From Candidatus Melainabacteria bacterium (GTDB lineage Bacteria > Cyanobacteriota > Vampirovibrionia > Obscuribacterales > Obscuribacteraceae), in assembly GCA_016699165.1 (NCBI GenBank), contig CP064963.1, forward strand, positions 4,898,001 to 4,962,000: a stretch of 64,000 nt of DNA. Direction: 5' to 3'. A model generated the notes under the pieces. That model saw nothing but the letters and a program-made list of their open reading frames with translations, made no database searches and was not told the origin of the DNA. The position numbers and the translations under genes are program-made. Shown here piece after piece: positions 50,555-58,536 of the stretch. The first letter of the stretch is position 1; each line of letters begins with the position of its first letter.

Positions 50555-51640
50555 TTACGGTTGTTGTTCTTGCTCTTTTTCTTTTAATTGCTTTTCCAGT
50601 GCTTTCATTTGTGGATATACAGATGGCTTGTAGAGCGTGTATCTGACACCACCGAAAATACGAAAGTCGAAGCCACTAAGACCTGGTGCGCTGTGTGATT
50701 GTGTGTTCCAGATTGGTTCTGCGCGGACGAAGGCATCGAGCCCAGGAAGTCGTTTGCGCGAGACAGGTCTTGCTGCCTCGAAATCACAAATAATAGAAGA
50801 GTTTGGAGTTGGCGGGATGGCATGCCTGTTTCTGAAGTTATTCACCATCGTGCAAGTCGATGTGAAAGACCAATCACCTTTTCTATATAAAAGACCAAGT
50901 GTATAAAATGGGTCGATTTCGCGCGTTGGTCCTTGAAAAATGTAATGACTTCGCATCTGTAATTGAGAGTTGAAGAATCCGATGAAACGCGGACTAAAGT
51001 AATGTGTTAGTGTCAACCCCGGTATCATGTCAGCCTGGTTGACACCACGTCCTTGAAATAATTGTCGAATTTGATAATTGAGCTGCAAATTGGTTTTCTT
51101 GCCCAGTGCAATGTCGTGTTGGATGCCACCAGATACTGACTGAAAAGTAATTGGATTCAAAAACGCTGTGTTAGCAAAGACGTCTTTAACTACGAAATAG
51201 TTGGCGTAGACACTTGTTTTAGGTAGAAGGTTATAACCTAAAGTGACATTGGGCAATGCGCGAAAAACATAGTCGCGGTGCGGATTATTGACTGTGCTGA
51301 GCACGTTACTTTCGAAACGTTGCGAGACTTCAGTAACCGAGGAGAAATACATGCGTGCAGGTAATTTCTCAAGTATAGTCGCTTTCCACGGTGATGATAA
51401 AAGCTCGCGCTCATCGCCAATATGAGTCGGTGTTTGGTCTGTAGAAATAATGGACGGGTTGCCCACCGGATTTGCTGCTAATTGAAACGCAGTGTTTTGC
51501 AATGTAATTGGCAATAAGCTTGGTTGTGGGCGCAAGAAGATGCCATCGGGTGTGGTGCTTTGCGCATATACGGGTGCTGCTAAAAGTCCTGCGATCATTG
51601 CGCTTACAAATAGTTTTAAACTAAAGGAGTGAATTGCCAT
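50555..51640 (-). CDS. Predicted outer-membrane beta-barrel protein
   Basis: 361 residues with a signal peptide (LFVSAMIAGLLAAPVYAQ). The rest alternates polar and aromatic residues in strand-length units (TLGYNLLPKTSVYANYFVV, NLQLNYQIRQLFQGRGV, FDFRIFGGVRYTLY), as in a transmembrane barrel with about 12-14 strands. The C-terminal 20 residues are a Lys/Glu/Gln-rich helix outside the barrel. It directly follows the FecR-like gene (1-base overlap), so the pair is one unit. Confidence 0.65.
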   Translation of the reverse strand: MAIHSFSLKLFVSAMIAGLLAAPVYAQSTTPDGIFLRPQPSLLPITLQNTAFQLAANPVGNPSIISTDQTPTHIGDERELLSSPWKATILEKLPARMYFSSVTEVSQRFESNVLSTVNNPHRDYVFRALPNVTLGYNLLPKTSVYANYFVVKDVFANTAFLNPITFQSVSGGIQHDIALGKKTNLQLNYQIRQLFQGRGVNQADMIPGLTLTHYFSPRFIGFFNSQLQMRSHYIFQGPTREIDPFYTLGLLYRKGDWSFTSTCTMVNNFRNRHAIPPTPNSSIICDFEAARPVSRKRLPGLDAFVRAEPIWNTQSHSAPGLSGFDFRIFGGVRYTLYKPSVYPQMKALEKQLKEKEQEQQP

Positions 51641-52593
51641 TAGTTTCTTAACCCGGCATTTGGTGCTATTGCTTTCTCGTTGAATCGAGGCGCTCTATAA
51701 AAATCGTCGAAGCTGGGCGAAACTGCAGCATGAGCTGCTGCTGTTTTTAAAATGCCTTTGGTGGCACGTTTGTCGAATGCGCTTTTTCTTTGCCATGCAC
51801 CTAAATACATCGGACTTATCAAAAGTGATACCACCGAAAAACTATTACTGGTGGCGGTCATTGAATTGCCATCGATATCGTGCATGGTGACTTCTTTTCT
51901 GCCTATGCCATCGCGTGGAAGAACTTCGAACTGGGCAGGACGATGATCGAATACGGCAAACTCTTGCGAAGGTCTTATTCGTCTATATTTATTTGCGTGA
52001 TGGAAAGTAAGTCCATTGCCTGAGCAGCATAAAATGCGCACTTCGCCTGGTGTACATTTCACTAGAAAGCGACTTCCTGCTTTAGAATGAATAGAGCCAA
52101 GCGGTGTTTGAATAGTGAGATCACGGTCTGGAAAAAAGAAATCTTTGCCTTCCGCCAGTGAAACCTCATTGTTTCGACCTACCGATTGAAGACCATAACA
52201 GTCTCCGATTATCATCAGTGGTTTAGACTGGGATGAAGAATTTAAATTGTTTGCAGTAACACCTGAGTTGTTAAGGGGCTCTTCTTCAAGTTGAACGCTC
52301 GACAAAGATTGAGTGGGCACCACGCTGACACCATTGCCACAATCTATAGAAACTGGACTGTTTGCAGTCTTAATCAGAGCAGACCCTCTGACCAAACGAA
52401 AGTTATTGCCGGTATCTTCTATCACTGTTCCGGCGGAGCCAGTGATTGTTGCAGCGCCTTTGGTCTTGAGGACTTGGTTGTTTGAGCTGAAAAAATAGGA
52501 GTCATAGAGTTCGGTCGACTGAGCAAAAACGGCACCAACACCTATTTGCGCCAAAGCGGACGCAATCGCCAATGTTAGAAACCTTTTTCGCAA
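51640..52593 (-). CDS. FecR-like exported protein
   Basis: I prefer the TTG at 52593 (LRKRFLTLAIASALAQIG), with a G-rich ribosome binding site about 6 bases upstream; the longer frame starts with an ATG at 52623 that has none. After a signal peptide, a beta-rich region contains two FecR-like segments, KGAATITGSAGTVIEDTGNN and LTIQTPLGSIHSKAGSRFLV. The C-terminal part is low-complexity with a short hydrophobic segment (FSVVSLLISPMYLG). It is probably periplasmic and works with the barrel protein. Confidence 0.55.
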   Translation of the reverse strand: MRKRFLTLAIASALAQIGVGAVFAQSTELYDSYFFSSNNQVLKTKGAATITGSAGTVIEDTGNNFRLVRGSALIKTANSPVSIDCGNGVSVVPTQSLSSVQLEEEPLNNSGVTANNLNSSSQSKPLMIIGDCYGLQSVGRNNEVSLAEGKDFFFPDRDLTIQTPLGSIHSKAGSRFLVKCTPGEVRILCCSGNGLTFHHANKYRRIRPSQEFAVFDHRPAQFEVLPRDGIGRKEVTMHDIDGNSMTATSNSFSVVSLLISPMYLGAWQRKSAFDKRATKGILKTAAAHAAVSPSFDDFYRAPRFNEKAIAPNAGLRN

Positions 52594-52660
52594 GTAGGGT
52601 CCCCCCAGAAGCCAAACAAGCATAGTAGTCAGCGCTTATTTTAACTTCTTGAAGAGTGGT

Positions 52661-54154
52661 CTATGAGAGGAATGTTTTACAGTCGCCCATTTCCTGAACT
52701 CTGAGTTTATCTTCCGCTGCTTTTTCGGGCTCTTTTAATGCGATATAAGTTTCTGCTCTAAAGTGATACGCTTCGACGTTATACGGATTTAAATCAATTG
52801 CCTTTTGAATAAGCTCCAAGCCCTGTTCGGGTTGATTCATTCTAGTTTTTATCAGTCCGGCGATTGCAAAATTGCCACTGACTTTACTTGTGTGGAGGGC
52901 CATATTGCTTGATTCCAACGCTTTATCTAGTTTGTCCTGTTTGAGCAGAATGCGCGCGTTTATTGCTTGAGCGGATGCTAAATAAGCAGGCGGCATACGC
53001 ATTTTAAGCAATTTAGTCATACTTTCAGATGCTTTTTCAATTTCTCCATTAAGGAGGAAAATATAGGAATCCATAAGTAAGAAGTAGAACGGGTGAAAAT
53101 GTTTGCCAATACCGACATCTTTTAAAAACGCCATCGAATCATCTTTGTTGTTTTGCATTGCTGATATCAATGATTGAGTTTCTTTGAAAGCAGACTTAAA
53201 ATACGCATCAAAAAATCTGAAACGAGTTGCACCACTCTTAAGTTCGTCACAAGCTTCGTTCAGTTTATTCATGCCGAGGAACGCAAGAGCTTTAAGTTGA
53301 TAACCTAGTGGGTTCGAGGACCTTATTGCGATGCATTTTTCGCTATACTCAAGAGCTTTTTCGTATTTGCTTAGTGAGTTATAAAACGTGGATGCTAGGC
53401 TCAGAAGATCAAAATCATTGGGACGTTTTTCAAGCTCAGCAAGAGTTTCCTTGAGCGCTGCTTCGACATCTCCTTGGTTGTATTTTAGTACTGGTTTATT
53501 TAGTCTTATCGATTTAATTAAAAGCGGTATTCCAGCGATAAGACAAAAGATTGGAATTGATAACGAACGCGTTAGGCTTAACCAGTAGCTTGGGTTTTCA
53601 GGTTGCCACAGGTTTAACAGAAATACCAACAAGCAGCAGATCACAGGCAAGTAATTTCGCTGCAGTAATAGTATCCAGCAAAAGGTTGAGACAATAAAGG
53701 CTGGCATAACTATTTTAAGTACTAGCTCTAAATTTGCTCCTGGACTTGATGATTCGATTTGCCACCATAAATGCCACCATCTGAATTGATTAGCTTTCTT
53801 CGCCTTCTTTAGCATTTTAATTTTAAGGTCTGGAGTATTTTCCAGTTTAAATGCTTGGTCAGCTATAGATTTAGCTATGTCGTCTCTTCCCGCAGCAAGA
53901 AACGCAGCGTAAATTGTTGAAACTTCATCGTTAAATGGATTGTATTCCTTTGCGAAATCCTTCGCTAGGTTCGAATTCTTTCCTTCTGCGCTAGCGAATT
54001 TTCTGAATTCTTGAAGCTGTTCATATGAATCTATTATGCTTTTATCAGGTTCGGGATATAGATAAGATACGTCTGCCCATCTGTTGTCTTGAAGTAGTAA
54101 GTCTTCCAAAGTTAATCTGGCATCGACAAGATTTTTTCTTTTTTTTAGGATCAT
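52661..54154 (-). CDS. TPR protein with membrane segments, probable 3' part of a split gene
   Basis: The ORF is open from 54196, but the only plausible start near the natural protein sequence is an ATG at 54154 lacking a ribosome binding site. The protein has two pairs of hydrophobic helices (about 150-215 of the longer frame, from ELVLKIVMPAFIVSTFCWIL) and then seven or more TPRs (LSKYEKALEYSEKCIAIRSS, NPYNVEAYHFRAETYIALKE). Its first residues continue, in another frame, the end of the thioredoxin gene across a run of eight A residues (see findings). The two are therefore likely one reading frame of about 750 residues. Confidence 0.65.
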   Translation of the reverse strand: MILKKRKNLVDARLTLEDLLLQDNRWADVSYLYPEPDKSIIDSYEQLQEFRKFASAEGKNSNLAKDFAKEYNPFNDEVSTIYAAFLAAGRDDIAKSIADQAFKLENTPDLKIKMLKKAKKANQFRWWHLWWQIESSSPGANLELVLKIVMPAFIVSTFCWILLLQRNYLPVICCLLVFLLNLWQPENPSYWLSLTRSLSIPIFCLIAGIPLLIKSIRLNKPVLKYNQGDVEAALKETLAELEKRPNDFDLLSLASTFYNSLSKYEKALEYSEKCIAIRSSNPLGYQLKALAFLGMNKLNEACDELKSGATRFRFFDAYFKSAFKETQSLISAMQNNKDDSMAFLKDVGIGKHFHPFYFLLMDSYIFLLNGEIEKASESMTKLLKMRMPPAYLASAQAINARILLKQDKLDKALESSNMALHTSKVSGNFAIAGLIKTRMNQPEQGLELIQKAIDLNPYNVEAYHFRAETYIALKEPEKAAEDKLRVQEMGDCKTFLS

Positions 54155-54923
54155 TTTTCGCTTTGTCAAACCATGCAAGCGTTTTATCATTCTCATCCAA
54201 GGCCGAGTTGAGCATCACCCAATCGTCACTGTTTGCTTGAGATTCATCTCTTACTTTTTCAAATATTTGCTTCGCTTTATTAGACTTCTTGCAGAGTGCA
54301 GAAATCTGATCGATCATATAAGACCCACGTACACCAACCATTGGTGTCTGTGCACCGTTTTTCCAAACGTATAAGAAATGTTCGGTTGCCTGGTCATAAT
54401 TGCCCTTGTCAAAAAGTTTTCCCGCTAAGTCATAATGAGCTTCTACTGATTCATCGCTAACTTTGTCTTTTAACTTTTCGACCCTGTCTTGAGCCATCTT
54501 GAGCGAATTGATGTTGAGCGCTATATTTTCAAGCCACTTGAGCAATTCTGTAGGTTCTTTGTATCCGGTGTCTCTATCAAATTCTTTTTCGATATCTTGC
54601 GGTTGAAAAATGACTACCGTAGGCATTGCAGCAATATTAAAATCCTCGGCAAATTTTTTGTTATTGTCGACGTCCAGTTGCACCGCTATTGCATTTTTGT
54701 TTAGCCAGCTAATTACCTTCGCGTCAGTCCAGGTCGTTTTGTCCATTTGCTTGCAGGGACCACACCACTCAGCAGTGAAATCGAGTAGCAAATGCTTATG
54801 CTCTGATTTTGCCTTTTGGCGAGCTTTAGATAAAGTCAAATCTGAGAAGATTGAGGGATGCGCAAATACGGCGCTGCAAGATAATAAGAGTGTTATGGCA
54901 GCTGCAATGGCTTTTTTAATCAT
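54045..54923 (-). CDS. Thioredoxin-like exported protein, probable 5' part of a split gene
   Basis: A signal peptide (AAAITLLLSCSAVFA) precedes a thioredoxin fold with LLLDFTAEWCGPCKQMDKTT; the CGPC motif is at 54-57. A TPR-like segment follows (about 155-250). In the annotated frame the last about 28 residues, after a run of lysines (SCRCQINFGRLTTSRQQ), look like out-of-frame sequence, and the frame of the downstream gene continues naturally here. CGPC and the export signal suggest a periplasmic disulfide reductase or chaperone-like role. Confidence 0.75.
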   Translation of the reverse strand: MIKKAIAAAITLLLSCSAVFAHPSIFSDLTLSKARQKAKSEHKHLLLDFTAEWCGPCKQMDKTTWTDAKVISWLNKNAIAVQLDVDNNKKFAEDFNIAAMPTVVIFQPQDIEKEFDRDTGYKEPTELLKWLENIALNINSLKMAQDRVEKLKDKVSDESVEAHYDLAGKLFDKGNYDQATEHFLYVWKNGAQTPMVGVRGSYMIDQISALCKKSNKAKQIFEKVRDESQANSDDWVMLNSALDENDKTLAWFDKAKNDPKKKKKSCRCQINFGRLTTSRQQMGRRILSISRT

Positions 54924-54992
54924 TATTCAGTAAGCAAATATTGGTAGAGACACTTTGAGGAAGTATACTCTTTTGAAAGAGGTAATTCTGTC

Positions 54993-55436
54993 GTGCGCCT
55001 ATCAATTGCGATACTTTTGATCTTGATTTTTATTTTGCCTGGTCTGGCCTCTTCGACAGACTGGGTGGCATTAAAGGAAAATGTACGCTCCAAAGAAAAT
55101 TGCGAGTTGATGTGTAAGGAATATGAAAAATGCGACATGCATTTATCTTTTGGTTTGCCCGACGACCTTTCAGTTGAAAATTGGAAACTAAAAAAGCAAA
55201 TATATGCCAAATTGAATCGCAAAGAGCTTGAGGAAATAATTGCTAAAGAAAAGCGCAAAGATTTTCTTTCTGCAAGCATGTTAGCTAGTGACGACAATCA
55301 ATTAGAAGAGCTGAAAATTTATTTGTCGAAGTTCGGATACAAGCGACTCGTTATTGAACACGGGCAAGGTATAGGCTGGTCTCGCGTCTATTATGACTCG
55401 CTCAATCACACCAAAGACGATCCAAAATCAAACTAA
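54993..55436 (+). CDS. Exported hypothetical protein (147 residues)
   Basis: GTG start with a signal peptide (LSIAILLILIFILPGLASS). The mature part is charged and helical, with a possible SLSKFGYKRLVIEHGQGIGW-like end. Two cysteines (CELMCKEYEKC, three Cys) near residue 37-46 could form disulfides. No family recognised. Confidence 0.5.
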   Translation: MRLSIAILLILIFILPGLASSTDWVALKENVRSKENCELMCKEYEKCDMHLSFGLPDDLSVENWKLKKQIYAKLNRKELEEIIAKEKRKDFLSASMLASDDNQLEELKIYLSKFGYKRLVIEHGQGIGWSRVYYDSLNHTKDDPKSN

Positions 55437-55828
55437 CTCGCTACTCGACTGACATCGAGTCTGATACCAAGTTTGCTTTCGAGTTCAGATTGTGTTTTCA
55501 CATATCCGATTCGACCATACAAAGTAATAAGTCCTGCATATAAATTCAAACAATTCATAACTGACATACCATCTAAAATTGCTTCCATCTCTTTTAAGAT
55601 GCACCACAATTTTGTGTGGTATTGCTCAGGAACATTGCCAATCAGTTCGAGCATTTTTATCCATGCTAACTCTGCGTTGGTGTAATCAGAATCGCGCAAA
55701 AAATCTTTGACTAATTGCAAATTATGCTCAATTGCTCGAAGCGAATTATATTCGGCAGGACCATTGGGATCAGCGTAAATATAAAAGCTCGCGGCGAGCG
55801 AATAATTATGTTTTCTTACGCTTCTCAT
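55433..55828 (-). CDS. Helical-repeat hypothetical protein (131 residues)
   Basis: The ATG at 55828 overlaps the stop of the upstream gene as ATGA; the longer frame is open to 55858. Soluble, helical, with a TPR-like pair (LQLVKDFLRDSDYTNAELAW). It is coupled to the exported TPR protein upstream. It overlaps the converging gene by 4 bases. Confidence 0.55.
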   Translation of the reverse strand: MRSVRKHNYSLAASFYIYADPNGPAEYNSLRAIEHNLQLVKDFLRDSDYTNAELAWIKMLELIGNVPEQYHTKLWCILKEMEAILDGMSVMNCLNLYAGLITLYGRIGYVKTQSELESKLGIRLDVSRVAS

Positions 55829-56157
55829 GATTGAATCGTCTCCCTGGCTAAACGCCATTCGGTTTTAAGCATCTCTGTTGTTTGAATTGACGGCCAAAAC
55901 ATCCTTGCTGTTCCCAGAGCTTTTTCAAAACAACGCTCTGCTTTCTCGTGGTCACCTGCGCGCAAGTAGGCTTTTGCAAGGGCAAAACGCTGTCTAATGC
56001 ATGCTGCATTGTGTTTGCCGTCGGATGCATGAACGCGCTCAAATTCTTCTAAATTTACGCCCGCTTCGTCGATTTCTTTAATGCTGCAATTTGCGCTTGC
56101 TGACAGAAAAATTAGGCTGGTTGCAAGAGCCGGAAACAAAATATCCGTTTGTGTCAT
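55825..56157 (-). CDS. Exported TPR-like protein (110 residues)
   Basis: The ATG at 56157 (MTQTDILFPALATSLIFLSA) starts a signal peptide; the frame is open to 56238. The mature part has one TPR-like pair (RFALAKAYLRAGDHEKAERC). Stop overlaps the next gene by ATGA. Confidence 0.5.
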   Translation of the reverse strand: MTQTDILFPALATSLIFLSASANCSIKEIDEAGVNLEEFERVHASDGKHNAACIRQRFALAKAYLRAGDHEKAERCFEKALGTARMFWPSIQTTEMLKTEWRLARETIQS

Positions 56158-56348
56158 AGTAAGTACCGCCTGCAAGGGGCTAAGTAACGTGATGCGAATA
56201 GACAATTGCATCGTAAGTGCAAAGCAAAGATAAGTCATTGCCGAAAACCTGCAATCACACCTGTGGTTTTCCCTAGGTTTCAGTATGAATTAAGGCTTCC
56301 CTTGGCTTTAAATAAGCTAGGCAGATAGTACACAAATAGGTCGGTGAA

Positions 56349-57320
56349 ATGAAGAATACAACCGTCTCAAGTTTGCTCATTTTGCTCCTTGCACTTGGAC
56401 TAAACCAGGCTCCCGCTCTTGCGGGTACAAAGCATGCCGTTGAGGCGAAGGCTGCACTTTTGTGCATCCCGGGGCTCACTCAGCATTCGTCAACCTATGA
56501 GCGATTAGCCTGCCAGATGGCGGCTTATGGCATAACGACCACGTCGCTTGACGTGCAGGGATTTCAGGCGCCTGAGCCTGGCTCGAAGCAGGACCTGATT
56601 GATTTTGACCAGACAGTGGAGCAAGTTCGCCTTGCGGCACAAACATATAAAAGGAATCACCCCAATTTGCCCGTATTTGTTCTGGGAGAGTCCACGGGTG
56701 GCACGATTGCCCTTAAGTTAGCTGCAAAATATCCCGATTGTGTGGATGGCATTTTGTGTTCTTCGCCAACCTGGAAGGTAAATGGCAGAAACAAGATTGC
56801 GTTTCTTGAATTTCTGGATTTGACTGTATTGCGGACTCGCCGACAGGGACTTGCGGTTAATTACGTAATTAGAAGGACAACTGTTAATAAAGATATTCAG
56901 GCGCGTATGCTCCGCGAAGAAGGGCGCAGGCAGCGCTTTTCTATCTGGGAATCGCTCAAATTTATGCATTTTATTAATACTAGTCCGCGCACGGCTTTGC
57001 AAATCAAAACGACGCCTGTATTTATTGTGCAGGGCTTGAACGATCAGCTTGGTAAAACTAAATGGTCGGCTATGCTTTTCAATAAAATTTCGGGAAGCAA
57101 AAAAACTCTGCTGCTAGATGCTAATGCCGAACATTTAATTTGCGAAGAAGGTCAGTGTTCTGAAGATATTGTCGAAGCAATGAAAAATTGGATGATGAAG
57201 AATTCTAGTGGCGAGGCAGCCGCTCATCCTGAGGGGATTTTTCTATCGAGTGATGGATTGAGTAAAAAAGAAAAACATGCCACCAAAGAATTGTTTAAGT
57301 TGGCTGGTGTTATGCCTTGA
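56349..57320 (+). CDS. Exported alpha/beta hydrolase, paralogue of the gene at 15038
   Basis: 323 residues with a signal peptide and a serine hydrolase fold: nucleophile GESTGGTIALKLA, acid probably in QGLNDQLG, histidine in AEHLICEEGQC. The first catalytic region starts LLCIPGLTQHSSTYERLACQ. It shares long blocks with the hydrolase at 15038-16069, the two being about 41 kb apart, so the duplication is dispersed. Substrate unknown. Confidence 0.75.
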   Translation: MKNTTVSSLLILLLALGLNQAPALAGTKHAVEAKAALLCIPGLTQHSSTYERLACQMAAYGITTTSLDVQGFQAPEPGSKQDLIDFDQTVEQVRLAAQTYKRNHPNLPVFVLGESTGGTIALKLAAKYPDCVDGILCSSPTWKVNGRNKIAFLEFLDLTVLRTRRQGLAVNYVIRRTTVNKDIQARMLREEGRRQRFSIWESLKFMHFINTSPRTALQIKTTPVFIVQGLNDQLGKTKWSAMLFNKISGSKKTLLLDANAEHLICEEGQCSEDIVEAMKNWMMKNSSGEAAAHPEGIFLSSDGLSKKEKHATKELFKLAGVMP

Positions 57321-57321
57321 T

Positions 57322-58536
57322 TTATTTGGTGCTGATTTCTATGCGATTATTTAAATATCGCCCTTGAGGAGTGGAGTTGTCCCCTATGGGGCGGGACTCT
57401 CCAAAACCTTTTATAGATAAACGAGTTGCATCTATGTTGTGAGATTTGAGCCAATCAAAGACTGCTTGGGCTCTGTTTGTTGATAATCGCATATTTGCAT
57501 TGATGGTGCCATTGGCGTCGCAATGACCTTCAATTTGTATCTTTTGATTATTGTCTTTCAGTGCGTTTAAAAGTTCGCTTAAGGCAGCATCAGCTTCGGG
57601 ACGAAGACTAGCAGTGCGCCCCTCGAAAGTGATACCAAAAAGAATCGCTCGTTTGTTTTCTTTTAGTCTTTGATTTATTGAGTTAAAATCCGGCATTTTG
57701 CAATAGCAGGCAATCATGTTGTTTTTCTTGGTTAGCCATAGAGATTGGATATTGCCATCTTTAGACGTAGACCCATTTGCTTCCATGCCAGAGCCATTGA
57801 AAATCATAATGCCCGCGCCGGTCGTTCTAGCCGCACTAGGAGTGGTGCCATCTTTGCGATACTCAAAGCGCATCACGTTGCCTGTAAGAGCTCCGTATAT
57901 GGTGCCGGAGTCTTTCTCGATACAACCAAGAACTTGAGTGCCGTTTTGTTTTAGTTTTATTGCACCTAAATCGCTTGAGTAAGTTCCATTGATAAAATTC
58001 GGTGCTGTCTCAGCTTTGTCTTCTGGCTCTCCAAAGCCTTCTATCTCCATAATTTGTGCCTGATTCAAGTCGCCCCAGTTATCAACTATTACAAATTTTA
58101 TACGGCGTAATGTTGGTGAGTCAGGCAAGTCTATTTTGGTGCGAGCTAATTTAAGGGCAGTGATGCTTTTAATTTTTTTGAAGCCGGTCGCCTGATCGAA
58201 TACCGAACCCCAGATTTCGACGGTCTTGGCACAAAAAGCACCATCTTGAGCGTTTTCATTATCTAGAATAATTTGGCGCATTTTATATTTTTGGGCTAGT
58301 TCAATCACAATATCTTGATTGGCTATTTTGCCTTTGGCGGTGCCCCATCCACGCTGTGGATCGCCATCGAAGGCATTAAGCGGTGACCACATACTTGAGT
58401 GATCGTCTGAAGAACAGCTTACGATAACCGTACCTTCGCTCATTGAAAAAATGTTGCGCTGGTCTGCCGCATAAGCCGCATTGCTAAGCCCATGGAGATT
58501 CAAGATTGTGAGTGCAATTGCAATTGGTGTTTTCAT
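57322..58536 (-). CDS. Discoidin-like plus OmpA C-terminal domain protein
   Basis: A signal peptide (about 1-23) is followed by an F5/8-type C (discoidin-like) region (about 45-170) with SMWSPLNAFDGDPQRGWGT and VEIWGSVFDQATG. A middle beta domain (about 180-280) precedes the OmpA C-terminal domain (about 300-404): LNALKDNNQKIQIEGHCDAN and LSIKGFGESRPIG through LNNRIEIST, with the Asp/Arg that bind the peptidoglycan diaminopimelate. It likely anchors to the wall and binds a glycan or protein. Its start overlaps the kinase stop by 4 bases (ATGA). Confidence 0.8.
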   Translation of the reverse strand: MKTPIAIALTILNLHGLSNAAYAADQRNIFSMSEGTVIVSCSSDDHSSMWSPLNAFDGDPQRGWGTAKGKIANQDIVIELAQKYKMRQIILDNENAQDGAFCAKTVEIWGSVFDQATGFKKIKSITALKLARTKIDLPDSPTLRRIKFVIVDNWGDLNQAQIMEIEGFGEPEDKAETAPNFINGTYSSDLGAIKLKQNGTQVLGCIEKDSGTIYGALTGNVMRFEYRKDGTTPSAARTTGAGIMIFNGSGMEANGSTSKDGNIQSLWLTKKNNMIACYCKMPDFNSINQRLKENKRAILFGITFEGRTASLRPEADAALSELLNALKDNNQKIQIEGHCDANGTINANMRLSTNRAQAVFDWLKSHNIDATRLSIKGFGESRPIGDNSTPQGRYLNNRIEISTK

